The notes: a model not told the origin generated them from the letters alone. Shown: positions 16,289 to 24,264, counted from the stretch's first letter. The stretch is DNA of 30,401 nt from CAYLXU01 sp964388055 (GCA_964388055.1 CAYLXU010000005.1:1-30401); one strand, 5' to 3'. Numbers and translations: made by a program.

Positions 16289-17683
16289 TTACTTTTTCTT
16301 TTTAATTTCAAGCGATAACTCCCTAAGCTGTGCTTCTGAAACAGAAGCTGGCGCATCCATCATAAGATCACGCCCGTCGCCTGTCTTGGGAACTGCAATC
16401 ACCTCACGAATGTTGGGCTCATTTTCAAGAATCATAATAAGACGATCAATTCCCGGCGCTATCCCTCCATGAGGAGGTGCACCGTACTCAAATGATTCCA
16501 GCATGTGTCCAAAATTATCTCGAATCCGTTCCTCGGTAAAACCCATAATTTCAAAAGTGTTTTTGAGTGCCTCCGGGCGATGATTTCTAATACTCCCTCC
16601 ACCAACCTCATATCCGTTCAAAACGATATCGTACTGAGTGGTAAGTATCTCCCCCACACGCTCCTTTCGCATAAACTGATCCATGTGTTCCGGTTTTGGG
16701 GCAGAAAATGGATTGTGTGTGAATGTCCAGCCACCATCCTCTGTTTTCTCAAAGAAAGGAAAATCAACGACCCAACAAAACGCTAGCGTGTCTGGATCAC
16801 TCTTGTCGGTTCTTATATCCGGACGATCGTTTCCGTATTTTTCCATCGCTTCATGATAGGGAATTCTGGGAAAAGGAATTTGTTGTATCTTCTTATGAGG
16901 GTACAATTTTTGCACAAGCTCAATCATCATTCGCTCGATGAGCCCCATTACATCGTTCTCCTGCACAAAACTCATCTCGAGATCAAGTTGTGTAAACTCT
17001 GGCTGACGATCTCCACGCGTATCTTCGTCTCTGAAACAACGTGCAACCTGAAAATAACGCTCCATGCCCGCGACCATAAGCAATTGTTTGTACTGTTGTG
17101 GCGACTGGGGTAATGCGTAAAAGCTTCCTGGATAGAGCCTAGACGGTACCAGATAATCTCTGGCGCCTTCGGGAGTAGACTTACTTAAAATCGGGGTCTC
17201 TATCTCAACAAAATCCTCACCCACCAAAAAATCTCTCATGAACTTAATTGCCTTGGAACGATTTCGAATATTCTTTTGAAGCCGAGAACGACGTAAATCA
17301 AGATAGCGATATTTCATCCGTATTTCTTCCCCAATCTCCGTCCCATCAGTTCCAATCTCAAAAGGAGGGGTCTTTGCTTCGTTTAAGACCCTCAGCTCAT
17401 GCACCAACACCTCATACGCCCCCGTGGGAATCTCGCCATTTACCATCTTCTCAGGACGCTTGTTTACCTGCCCCACAACAGAAATAACCCACTCTGGACG
17501 AAGATTGTTAGCAGTCTCAAACAGATTCTTGTTATTTCCTAAAAATACAAGTTGAGCAGTACCCGTTCGGTCACGCAAATCAATAAAAATAATCTTTCCG
17601 TGATCTCTTCGCACAGAAACCCATCCGGAAAGTTCAACAACCTCACTTTCCTTGTTAACAATTTCGCCAATAAGTGTACGCAT
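16289..17683 (-). CDS. aspS: Aspartyl-tRNA synthetase lacking the GAD insertion
   Basis: The 464 aa class II synthetase charges tRNA with Asp. The N-terminal OB-fold begins LSGWVSVRRDHGKIIFIDLRD. The catalytic core carries motif 2 FRDED (217-221) and motif 3 GIAPGIDRL near 420-428, and HNPFSAP and GYEVGGGSIRNH are bacterial-type. Bacterial AspRS is usually about 590 aa with a GAD domain between motifs 2 and 3. Here YGNDRPDIR (283-291) passes through nine residues directly into LAFCWVVDFP (300-309), so that domain is absent. All catalytic motifs remain, so it is probably active. Confidence 0.95.
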   Translation of the reverse strand: MRTLIGEIVNKESEVVELSGWVSVRRDHGKIIFIDLRDRTGTAQLVFLGNNKNLFETANNLRPEWVISVVGQVNKRPEKMVNGEIPTGAYEVLVHELRVLNEAKTPPFEIGTDGTEIGEEIRMKYRYLDLRRSRLQKNIRNRSKAIKFMRDFLVGEDFVEIETPILSKSTPEGARDYLVPSRLYPGSFYALPQSPQQYKQLLMVAGMERYFQVARCFRDEDTRGDRQPEFTQLDLEMSFVQENDVMGLIERMMIELVQKLYPHKKIQQIPFPRIPYHEAMEKYGNDRPDIRTDKSDPDTLAFCWVVDFPFFEKTEDGGWTFTHNPFSAPKPEHMDQFMRKERVGEILTTQYDIVLNGYEVGGGSIRNHRPEALKNTFEIMGFTEERIRDNFGHMLESFEYGAPPHGGIAPGIDRLIMILENEPNIREVIAVPKTGDGRDLMMDAPASVSEAQLRELSLEIKKKK

Positions 17684-17736
17684 ACAAAATTAGAAAATAG
17701 AAAACCTACGAAAAGATTATAGAACAAAAACTCTTG

Positions 17737-17766
17737 TTGACACAATATCAAATACTGTGCTTTATT
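17737..17766 (+). promoter_or_regulatory. Promoter of the paralogous membrane pair
   Basis: TTGACA (17737-17742), 18-nt spacer, TTTATT (17761-17766). The -35 lies within TTGTTGACACAA, a short dyad that could be an operator. Confidence 0.45.
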
Positions 17767-17810
17767 TTTATTAGTTCATTGTTACGTCAAAAACAAAAAG
17801 GAGGAATAAC

Positions 17811-18200
17811 ATGAAACCCGTAGAGATATCTGAGAATAGTTGGCACTATAAATGGGTTCGCTTCACGAGAAAACTATGGAATATGGACACGCTGCCTTAT
17901 AGTTTCTGCTCATATTTTTGGTCGCTCGTATTCAGTCCCCTTATGGCTCTGGTCAATCGCTATACGCTCATGACACTCCTCGGAGCCATACTTTTTTATC
18001 TCCTAGCAGACATAGTCACTGCTACTGGCGTTCTGGGTGTTTTAAAATTCTTAGCTTTTATCATGGGATTGGCCTTGGGATTTGTTGTACTCTTGATTAT
18101 AATTGAAGGCACAAGCAGCCTTTTGGGACCCGGCATAAAGTCCATTAAAAACAAATACTGTCCACTGATTCACTACACCAAGAAAGGAGAGAATTCATAA
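17811..18200 (+). CDS. Orphan membrane protein A of a tandem paralogous pair
   Basis: The 129 aa product has AAAGGAGG 7 nt before ATG 17811. N-terminus: SWHYKWVRFTRKLW, then YSFCSYFWSLVFSPL leading into the first membrane segment. There are two hydrophobic spans (about 40-68 and 72-100), then GPGIKSIKNKYCPLI and a basic tail. The same N- and C-terminal boxes occur in the next protein. I do not recognise a named family; function unknown. Its TAA stop shares the A with the next ATG (TAATG), which indicates translational coupling. Confidence 0.75.
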   Translation: MKPVEISENSWHYKWVRFTRKLWNMDTLPYSFCSYFWSLVFSPLMALVNRYTLMTLLGAILFYLLADIVTATGVLGVLKFLAFIMGLALGFVVLLIIIEGTSSLLGPGIKSIKNKYCPLIHYTKKGENS

Positions 18201-18733
18201 TGAACATCAGCAAAAGAAGCTTGCACTATCGCTGGGTGGAGTGGGTATATAGCTTTTATTCTAGAGAGCCAATACCCAACAATCTGTGTGGGTATTTTTG
18301 GAAACTAGTTCTTAGCCCCCTTCCCCTTATTTTTTCTTTTCTCATTTATTCTCTTTCTCTAGTTGTCTGCCTTGCACTTGGAACCATCTTTTGGGTTTGT
18401 GGATTTAAGCCAAATTTCAATTTCGTAAACCTCTCTGAACCAAACTACTGCGATGGTCCACTAAACACATTTTGGAGTAACGACTATAAGAGAGGTTTAT
18501 ATTCATCAAAAAGACAGTACACAAATAACAACATTGCGCCTTGGGAAGTCCTCCTTGTTGTTGGAGCAATCGTATTTGCCTGCGCTACGCCACAACTTTC
18601 ACTCATGTTTTTCGCTGGAGGAACACTGTTGTGGCTTGTCGCCCTCCTCTTCATGCGTTCAGGAAAGCTTGTGGGCCCATTTATTCAATCTGTCAAAGAA
18701 AAACACTGTAAGAAGCTTACCTTCATCGACTAG
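18200..18733 (+). CDS. Orphan membrane protein B of a tandem paralogous pair
   Basis: The 177 aa product is similar to its neighbour at both ends. SLHYRWVEWVYSFYS and NLCGYFWKLVLSPL match the N-terminal boxes, and GPFIQSVKEKHCKKL matches the C-terminal box. Between them are hydrophobic spans near 33-60 and two more near 115-150, separated by an Asn/Tyr-rich hydrophilic loop of about 50 residues that protein A lacks. AAAGGAG lies 10 nt before the ATG. The pair probably arose by duplication and may form one membrane complex (inference). Confidence 0.75.
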   Translation: MNISKRSLHYRWVEWVYSFYSREPIPNNLCGYFWKLVLSPLPLIFSFLIYSLSLVVCLALGTIFWVCGFKPNFNFVNLSEPNYCDGPLNTFWSNDYKRGLYSSKRQYTNNNIAPWEVLLVVGAIVFACATPQLSLMFFAGGTLLWLVALLFMRSGKLVGPFIQSVKEKHCKKLTFID

Positions 18734-18736
18734 AGA

Positions 18737-18764
18737 AAAATCCCCGTGATACGGGGATTTTAAT
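18737..18764 (+). terminator. Bidirectional terminator between 18200 and 18766 genes
   Basis: Stem AAAATCCCC/GGGGATTTT (18737-18745, 18753-18761) with a 7-nt loop; T's follow on both strands. Confidence 0.88.
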
Positions 18765-18765
18765 T

Positions 18766-19623
18766 TTAAAAAGTATCAACTCGTAATAAACCGGATCCTG
18801 TAATAGTTATTTTTAATCGCTCTTTATCTGTCCTAAAAATCTGATTCGTATGCGCAAGCAATATATCCAAAATCTCTTTTTTAGGATGCCCGTAATTATT
18901 CTTCCCTACCTCGATAACGCTTACATTTGGTCTAATTTTTTCCATTAACGCGTTGTCTAAACCAGTTTTTGAACCGTGATGAGGAACCTTCAAAATATCT
19001 GCGGAGAGATATTCGCTTGGAATTTTATGTAACTTCTCTTTTGGTACGTCTGCGGTAAAAAGTATAGTTTTCTCGGCAAAAGAAAAACGCGTCACTACCC
19101 CCGCATCATTTATTTTTTTTGCGCGAACAACCTCCTTGTTGTGGGAAGGATGTAATACAAGCATTTTTGCCCCAGCAAATTCTAGTTCGTCTCCGGCACG
19201 AAGCACCGCAATGTTCAAATTTTTTTCTTTACGTTTTTCTGTAAAAACCCTAAATGCCTCCGTATCATTTGTTCCTCCATTACCAAATACATAATCAATC
19301 CTGTAGGAATTAAAAAGATCAACAAAACCCCCAAAATGATCCTTTTCAGGATGGGTAACGAGAATCGCATCAATACGCCTCGCCCATGGTGGCAACACCG
19401 CCCCAACTTCGCTTATCAGTCTTGCGTTTGGCCCCCCATCAATAATTAACCGTTTGCCGCCTGGCAACACGAGAAGTGTGGCGTCGCCCTGTCCAACAGA
19501 GAGAAAATACGCCTTAACATCCTTTGAAAAATAAAAGGGGAAAACCGTGGCATAGAGCCAAATATCGAAGACAAAAATAAGAAAAAGAATGCCCCAGAGA
19601 TGCCTTTCTCCCTGCATAGCCAT
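18766..19623 (-). CDS. Stand-alone ComEC/Rec2-type metallo-beta-lactamase
   Basis: The 285 aa protein begins with a short cytoplasmic start and one membrane anchor (about 10-30). An MBL fold follows, typical of the ComEC C-terminal domain: FLSVGQGDATLL (40-51), DGGP (62-65), HPEKDHFGG (91-99) as the metal motif with Pro in place of the second His, and HHGSKTG near 215. In ComEC this domain is thought to degrade the non-transforming DNA strand. Here it lacks the channel and would act outside the membrane, fitting nucleotide scavenging. It follows secA by 57 nt. Confidence 0.88.
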   Translation of the reverse strand: MAMQGERHLWGILFLIFVFDIWLYATVFPFYFSKDVKAYFLSVGQGDATLLVLPGGKRLIIDGGPNARLISEVGAVLPPWARRIDAILVTHPEKDHFGGFVDLFNSYRIDYVFGNGGTNDTEAFRVFTEKRKEKNLNIAVLRAGDELEFAGAKMLVLHPSHNKEVVRAKKINDAGVVTRFSFAEKTILFTADVPKEKLHKIPSEYLSADILKVPHHGSKTGLDNALMEKIRPNVSVIEVGKNNYGHPKKEILDILLAHTNQIFRTDKERLKITITGSGLLRVDTF

Positions 19624-19680
19624 ATCTTCAATTTTTTATTAAACCCGAAATGAATACCTTGTTCGCAAGCCTGGGGAGGT

Positions 19681-22167
19681 TCATTTACTCTCCACTACAT
19701 TTCTAAAATAAAGAAGGCAGTTCCTCTTCCATGAAGCAAAGAGCCCTTTAAACAATCGGTGTGCCTCATTCTTGTATTCTACAAGTGGATCGTGCTGACC
19801 ATACGCACGTAACTGAACCGACTCACGAAGCTCGTCCAAAGTCTCCAATTGATCCATCCAAAGCCTGTCTAAAATAGTGAGAAGAAAAGATTTTAAGAGG
19901 GTTGGCTGTTTTTGCGAAATCTTGTGACGCTCAAATGCAGAACGCAATGCATCCATGAATAATTCTTTTATTTCTCTCCGCATCGTCTCAACGTCGACAT
20001 CTTCGTGTTTCTGTAACTGTTCCGAAACCTTTTCTCCAAGCGTCTCTTTATCTGAAATAAGATTTGCCTCACACATCTTCAAGAACTCCTCAAAGTTCCA
20101 TTCAAACACCTCACCATCCATCTCAAGACCTACAAGCATTTCCATGGCATCAAGCAGTGTGCTCTCGTAATACGGAATTACTGCCTCATCAGAAAGAGCC
20201 AGTACCTCATCACGATGTCTATACACACCATAGCGTTGTTTATTAAGCACATCATCGTATTCTAGCGTTCTCTTTCTTGCGTCAAAATTAAAACCTTCTA
20301 CTTTTGACTGAGCAGACTCAATTGTTTTTGAAATTAAAGAAGATTCGAGAGGCATCGACTCTGGCACATTCATCCGCTGCATCATGTTTTTCAGCTTCTC
20401 ACCTCCAAAAATTTTAATGAGGTCGTCTTCAAGTGAGATGAAAAATCTGCTTTCTCCCGGATCGCCTTGCCTTCCACTGCGCCCTCTTAACTGATTATCA
20501 ATTCTCCGCGACTCATGCTTTTCTGTGCCAATTACATAAAGCCCGCCCAATTCTTTTATTTTTTGAGACTCCTCTGGGGTGGTGGGGTTGCCACCAAGAA
20601 TGATGTCCACCCCTCTCCCCGCCATATTTGTAGCGACGGTGACTCCACCAAATTTTCCTGCCTGTGCAATAACATTTCCTTCTTTCTCGTGCTGTTTCGC
20701 ATTCAACACTTGGTGACGAACTCCTTCGTGGGTAAGCAGCACCGAAAGTATCTCGTTATTTTCAATCGAAGTTGTTCCCACAAGCACCGGCTGTCCAATT
20801 TCGTTTCTTTTTTTGATCTCTTCTATGACTGCAACCCACTTCGCGTTTTTTGTTTGAAAAATAAGATCAGATTGGTCTTTTCGAGCAATCGGACGATTTG
20901 TGGGAATTTCTATCACATCAAGATTGTACACTTTGTGAAACTCCTCGGCACTCGTTTTTGCGGTGCCTGTCATGCCGGCAAGTTTTGTATATAATCTGAA
21001 ATAATTTTGTATGGTCACAGATGCAAGAGTCCTCGATTCTTGTTTAATTGCCACACGTTCTTTTGCTTCTATCGCTTGATGCAAGCCGCCACTATAGCGT
21101 CTCCCGTGCAACATTCTCCCGGTAAACTCGTCTACAATAATTATCTCCCCGTCTTTCACGACATATTCCTTATCCTTATGATAAAGCGCTTGCGCCTTGA
21201 GAGCGCTCTCAAGGTAATGCAAATAACGAAATCCAGAAGGATCATACGCGTTCGGCAACCTTAACATCTTTTCTATTTTTTCAATACCCTCTTCAGTAAA
21301 TGTTGCTGAACGTAACTTACGATCAACCACATAATCCTCGTCCTCCTTGAGCCTTTTTACCACCTGCGCCATCTCTCTATATAAATCACTCGATTCCTCT
21401 TGCGGAGCGGATATGATAAGAGGTGTTCGGGCTTCATCAATCAAGATACTGTCGATTTCATCAACAATAGCAAAATGATGCCCACGCTGAGTCTTTTCGC
21501 CTAGTGAATAGACAAGATTATCTCTGAGGTAGTCGAAACCGAATTCCGTATTTGTGCCATATATCACGTCAGCTTCATAGGCATCTTTCTTTGAAATAGG
21601 TTTTAAAAAATTCTGAACAATATGAAACCCCCCTTCACGATCACGCGTCTTATCCGCATCTTCCTTTTTTTCCTCTACAAGATGCGTGGGATCATAAAGA
21701 AAACTTCCAGCAGAGGTAAGACAACTTGTCTTGAGCCCAAGAAAATCATAAATCTGCCCCATCCACACCGCGTCTCTCCTCGCAAGATAATCATTCACAG
21801 TAACCACATGCACTGACTCACGAAGAGCGTGTGTGTAAACAGGCAGTGTTGCGACTAATGTTTTTCCTTCACCCGTCGCCATCTGAGCTATGTTGCCCTC
21901 ATAAAGCACCATGCCACCAATAAGCTGCACGTCATAATGTCGTTGTTTTAACGTACGCTTTGCAGCTTCGCGCACGAGCGCAAAAGCCCGCACGAGCTTC
22001 TCATCTCCTTCATCAATATTTCTAAGGTCGCTCGTAAGCGCGCGTAACTCATCATCTGTTTTCGAAGCGAGTTCGTCCTCACACGCGTTTATTTCGGCAA
22101 CCAGCTTTCGATAACGGCTCAAAAGTCTTCCTTCACCAAAGATATTTTTAAGAATTTTTTGTAACAT
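19681..22167 (-). CDS. secA: Preprotein translocase ATPase SecA
   Basis: The 828 aa motor pushes unfolded proteins through SecYEG. Walker A MATGEGKT ends at 103, the DEAD-type box reads IVDEIDSILIDEARTPL, and NMAGRGVDIILGG with QLRGRSGRQGDPG marks the second helicase domain. The helical wing and scaffold end with LRAYGQHDPLVEYKNEA. The protein stops soon after, so the C-terminal zinc-binding (SecB-binding) tail is absent, as in many lineages without SecB. ATG 22167 is two bases from the -35 of divergent speH and has no ribosome site. Confidence 0.98.
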   Translation of the reverse strand: MLQKILKNIFGEGRLLSRYRKLVAEINACEDELASKTDDELRALTSDLRNIDEGDEKLVRAFALVREAAKRTLKQRHYDVQLIGGMVLYEGNIAQMATGEGKTLVATLPVYTHALRESVHVVTVNDYLARRDAVWMGQIYDFLGLKTSCLTSAGSFLYDPTHLVEEKKEDADKTRDREGGFHIVQNFLKPISKKDAYEADVIYGTNTEFGFDYLRDNLVYSLGEKTQRGHHFAIVDEIDSILIDEARTPLIISAPQEESSDLYREMAQVVKRLKEDEDYVVDRKLRSATFTEEGIEKIEKMLRLPNAYDPSGFRYLHYLESALKAQALYHKDKEYVVKDGEIIIVDEFTGRMLHGRRYSGGLHQAIEAKERVAIKQESRTLASVTIQNYFRLYTKLAGMTGTAKTSAEEFHKVYNLDVIEIPTNRPIARKDQSDLIFQTKNAKWVAVIEEIKKRNEIGQPVLVGTTSIENNEILSVLLTHEGVRHQVLNAKQHEKEGNVIAQAGKFGGVTVATNMAGRGVDIILGGNPTTPEESQKIKELGGLYVIGTEKHESRRIDNQLRGRSGRQGDPGESRFFISLEDDLIKIFGGEKLKNMMQRMNVPESMPLESSLISKTIESAQSKVEGFNFDARKRTLEYDDVLNKQRYGVYRHRDEVLALSDEAVIPYYESTLLDAMEMLVGLEMDGEVFEWNFEEFLKMCEANLISDKETLGEKVSEQLQKHEDVDVETMRREIKELFMDALRSAFERHKISQKQPTLLKSFLLTILDRLWMDQLETLDELRESVQLRAYGQHDPLVEYKNEAHRLFKGLFASWKRNCLLYFRNVVESK

Positions 22168-22168
22168 C

Positions 22169-22197
22169 TTGACAAAATCAATAAAAAGAGGAATAAT
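22169..22197 (+). promoter_or_regulatory. Candidate speH promoter
   Basis: TTGACA (22169-22174), 17-nt spacer, AATAAT (22192-22197); the -35 abuts the secA start codon. A 7-bp stem TGCCGCG/CGCGGCA (from 22215, closing near 22250) lies in the resulting leader, ahead of ATG 22262. Confidence 0.5.
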
Positions 22198-22261
22198 ACT
22201 ACTTATTCATTTTATGCCGCGCGCATACCAATTACGGAAGCCGCGGCACTCCACAACTACT

Positions 22262-22669
22262 ATGCAATACGGAAAACATTACATACTAGAATGTACTGTG
22301 GAGCAGAACGACATGCTCTCAAACCTCGAAGGGATAAAAACCCTTTTTTCGAACATTGTTCACACGCTCAACATGACACCGGTCTCCGACTGCGTATACC
22401 ATGTATTTCCAGGGTCTAACGGCATCACCGCATTTCAGGTAATCGCTGAATCCCATATTTCTATTCATACATGGCCTGAATATAATTATTTTTCTTTCGA
22501 TGTATTTTCGTGTAAGGACTTTGATGATAAATCACTCGATGTCCTTTTGCACAAAACATTCCCCATCGACAAAAAGGTAAGCCAGATTGTGCATCGAGGA
22601 ACTCTCATGATGAATGGATCAGATCTAACCCAAGCACCCGCAGAACCTACTCCAACTCCCCTTGCTTAA
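22262..22669 (+). CDS. speH: S-adenosylmethionine decarboxylase proenzyme
   Basis: The 135 aa product from ATG 22262 (MQYGKHYILEC) aligns with the short prokaryotic AdoMetDC start; upstream in-frame ATGs at 22214 and 22169 would add a basic, unlike segment and fall in the leader. ESHISIHTWPE carries the self-cleavage site Glu63-Ser64, whose Ser becomes the pyruvoyl group. His69 and Cys84 match the processing and catalytic residues of the Thermotoga enzyme. It makes decarboxylated AdoMet for spermidine. No spermidine synthase is in the window. Its end overlaps hpf by 23 nt, tail to tail. Confidence 0.93.
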   Translation: MQYGKHYILECTVEQNDMLSNLEGIKTLFSNIVHTLNMTPVSDCVYHVFPGSNGITAFQVIAESHISIHTWPEYNYFSFDVFSCKDFDDKSLDVLLHKTFPIDKKVSQIVHRGTLMMNGSDLTQAPAEPTPTPLA

Positions 22670-23009
22670 CCTTTTGCGCCCCACGCCTGAACTTCGCAGA
22701 CTGCTTTCCTTTGTACGCTTTTATTTGACGAGCCAGCTCATCTTTGACCTCGTCTACCGCAGAAAAAATATCAAGACCTTCTGACTGTGCACGCAGCACA
22801 GAACCCGGAAGTACGAGATTAACATCCGCGTGAAACACATCTCCCTTTCTATGATGTTGAGTAGTTTTAGAGACATCAACACGGGCCTCTGCCACACCTC
22901 GTTCTTCGTGCACACGAATAAGCTTGCTTAGTCCGTTAATTTTTTCATCAACGTACGATTCGATACTCGGCGTAATTTCAAAGTTTTTTGCGCTTATGAT
23001 AATTTTCAT
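22647..23009 (-). CDS. hpf: Ribosome hibernation-promoting factor (HPF/RaiA family)
   Basis: The 120 aa product from ATG 23009 (an ATG two codons upstream is equally possible) starts MKIIISAKNFEITPSIESYV. It continues KINGLSKLI, RVDVSKTTQHHRKGDVFHAD and DEVKDELARQIKAYKGK. This is the beta-alpha-beta-beta-beta-alpha S30AE fold that binds the 30S A/P sites and silences ribosomes under stress. It lacks the C-terminal dimerisation domain of long HPF, so it is the short type. It is convergent with speH without an intervening terminator. Confidence 0.92.
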   Translation of the reverse strand: MKIIISAKNFEITPSIESYVDEKINGLSKLIRVHEERGVAEARVDVSKTTQHHRKGDVFHADVNLVLPGSVLRAQSEGLDIFSAVDEVKDELARQIKAYKGKQSAKFRRGAQKVKQGELE

Positions 23010-23101
23010 AGGCATTCAACCAGTTACTGTTTCTTTTGTTTATTAGGCTGCCCCCAATAAGTTGGTGGACAAATCTATTGTAAAAGGAATGTCCCGAAAA
23101 C

Positions 23102-23129
23102 ACAAACCCTCCGAAATCGGAGGGTTTGT
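23102..23129 (-). terminator. Strong hairpin terminator after the Lys/Ala peptide
   Basis: Thirteen complementary bases (23102-23114 with 23117-23129) around a GAAA-type apex, followed on the minus strand by GTTTTC. It separates the small gene at 23148 from hpf. Confidence 0.75.
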
Positions 23130-23147
23130 CACGAAGGGGAATGAAGA

Positions 23148-23216
23148 CTATCTCTTCTTTCCTGCCTTCTTTGCCTTTGGCTTTGCTTTTGCCTTTGCTT
23201 TTTTCTTTGCAGCCAT
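23148..23216 (-). CDS. Putative 22-residue Lys/Ala-rich basic peptide
   Basis: From ATG 23216 the frame reads MAAKKKAKAKAKPKAKKAG and three more basic residues, then TAG. A strong terminator begins 18 nt later. A plausible promoter (TTGTCA, 18 nt, TAATAT at 23269-23298) lies upstream, so the unit is promoter, tiny gene, terminator. Composition recalls histone H1-like or AT-hook tails, suggesting nucleic-acid binding (inference). No ribosome site is clear; GTG 23228 would add four residues. A longer overlapping frame on the same strand runs through the terminator into hpf and is rejected. Confidence 0.45.
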   Translation of the reverse strand: MAAKKKAKAKAKPKAKKAGKKR

Positions 23217-23268
23217 TTGAGCATTCACTCTGCTTGCGCAGAATGTGTAATGTTTTTTTTGTCGTCAC

Positions 23269-23298
23269 ATATTAATCGACTGTATTGATACATGACAA
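23269..23298 (-). promoter_or_regulatory. Candidate promoter with flanking inverted repeat
   Basis: Minus strand TTGTCA (23298-23293), 18-nt spacer, TAATAT (23274-23269). The -35 is one arm of a perfect 9-bp inverted repeat TGACAACAA/TTGTTGTCA (23293-23301 and 23331-23339), a possible operator. Confidence 0.45.
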
Positions 23299-23339
23299 CA
23301 ACATTCCATTCCTACTTTTATTTTATATGATTGTTGTCA

Positions 23340-23510
23340 AATTGAATTGTGGATAAGTCCCGTTAGAAACAAATCACGGTGTGATAACAAAAAATATTTT
23401 TTGGTAAACAACAAAATACAAATCAATAATTATTTTTAATTAATGAAAGTGGTCGTGGTTTCACGGGATAAGTACCAAATTTATTTTTTGAGAAGCGAAA
23501 TTCAAATTTA
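23340..23510. other. A/T-rich intergenic stretch with one DnaA-box word
   Basis: No gene seen. It contains a single perfect DnaA-box word (TGTGGATAA, reverse of TTATCCACA, near 23350-23358) and a 14-bp palindrome AAAAAATATTTTTT near 23393-23406, in generally A/T-rich sequence. There is no cluster of boxes. Confidence 0.4.
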
Positions 23511-23514
23511 CAAA

Positions 23515-23611
23515 ACAAAAAAGGTTTCGTCCTAAGTGATCTGCCAGAGTTATACTCCACGTCATTTGATTTCAGTGAGTGCTAGCTGGCAGATCAACCA
23601 AGACAAAACCG
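23515..23611 (-). ncRNA. Candidate small hairpin RNA, about 97 nt
   Basis: On the minus strand, arms 23586-23610 and 23523-23547 pair over 25 positions with 20 Watson-Crick pairs, four G-U pairs and one mismatch. The G-U pairs would be A-C mismatches on the other strand, so the RNA is read from the minus strand. The loop is 38 nt. A T-tract (TTTTTTGTTTTG) follows the stem. A promoter (23619-23646) places the 5' end at the base of the stem. It lacks the GGAA/AGCAG features of SRP RNA and matches no family I know. Confidence 0.55.
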
Positions 23612-23618
23612 TATCTTA

Positions 23619-23646
23619 ATTGTATATTCCCTGTTGTCCTCGTCAA
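23619..23646 (-). promoter_or_regulatory. Promoter of the candidate hairpin RNA
   Basis: Minus strand TTGACG (23646-23641), 16-nt spacer, TACAAT (23624-23619). The predicted start is 23611-23612, immediately before the 5' arm of the stem. Confidence 0.55.
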
Positions 23647-23749
23647 CCCCAGATCTCAGAATCTTCACATAAAAAGAAGCCTGTCTAGTATTAACTCGAC
23701 AGGTCAAATGATATGATTTTCATAGATCTTACAAGTGGGGTGATCACAC

Positions 23750-24244
23750 ATGGAACTCGACAATCAACGAAAGATGCTTGAAATAGCATATCTTGTTGCA
23801 AAGCAAAGCAATGATCCCTCTACACAAAATGGGGCATTGCTTATCAATGGTAGAGAAGATATTGTTGGCATAGGAATCAATCAATTTCCACGTGGTGTGC
23901 GAGAAACTGCCGAACGGTGGCAACAACCACTCAAATACAAGATTGTCGAACATGCTGAAAGAGATGTGCTCTATGATGCCACACGAGAGGGTGTGCCCAC
24001 AGAAGGACTCACTATGGTCTGTCCATGGGCTCCATGCACCGATTGCGCACGTGCAATCATCCAGTGTGGAATCAAAAAACTCATTACACACAAACAAGCA
24101 TTTGATAGATCTCCCGAGTTCTGGAAGCAAGACATCGAAATAGCACTCACTATACTTCAGGAAGCCGGAATTGAGCACGTTGCTTATGATGGAAAAATTG
24201 GCGCAGAAGGAGTATTGCATAGTGGCGTACTCTGGAATCCATAA
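23750..24244 (+). CDS. dCMP/cytidine deaminase family protein
   Basis: The 164 aa zinc deaminase has HAE at 68-70 (His zinc ligand and catalytic Glu) and PCTDC at 95-99 (Cys96 and Cys99 as the other ligands). The spacing and the length of the loop before HAE suit the dCMP deaminase/ComEB group, which feeds dUMP to thymidylate synthesis; substrate is not provable by eye. The N-terminal DPSTQNGALLI is typical of the fold. GGGGTG lies 8 nt before ATG 23750. A 6-bp stem CCTGTC/GACAGG (near 23680-23704) sits in the upstream region. Confidence 0.88.
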   Translation: MELDNQRKMLEIAYLVAKQSNDPSTQNGALLINGREDIVGIGINQFPRGVRETAERWQQPLKYKIVEHAERDVLYDATREGVPTEGLTMVCPWAPCTDCARAIIQCGIKKLITHKQAFDRSPEFWKQDIEIALTILQEAGIEHVAYDGKIGAEGVLHSGVLWNP

Positions 24245-24264
24245 ACCCCGTTAGATTAAAAAAT

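Noticed and set aside
22978..23268. 96-residue Lys-rich frame on the minus strand
   Set aside because: It runs through the 13-bp terminator and overlaps hpf; its Lys content is the frame-shifted shadow of the tiny Lys/Ala gene.
23340..23510. Possible replication origin (perfect DnaA-box word plus A/T-rich palindrome)
   Set aside because: Only one box is present, genes on both sides mostly run the same way, and no dnaA, dnaN or rpmH is nearby. A skew plot would be needed; a single 9-mer is weak evidence.
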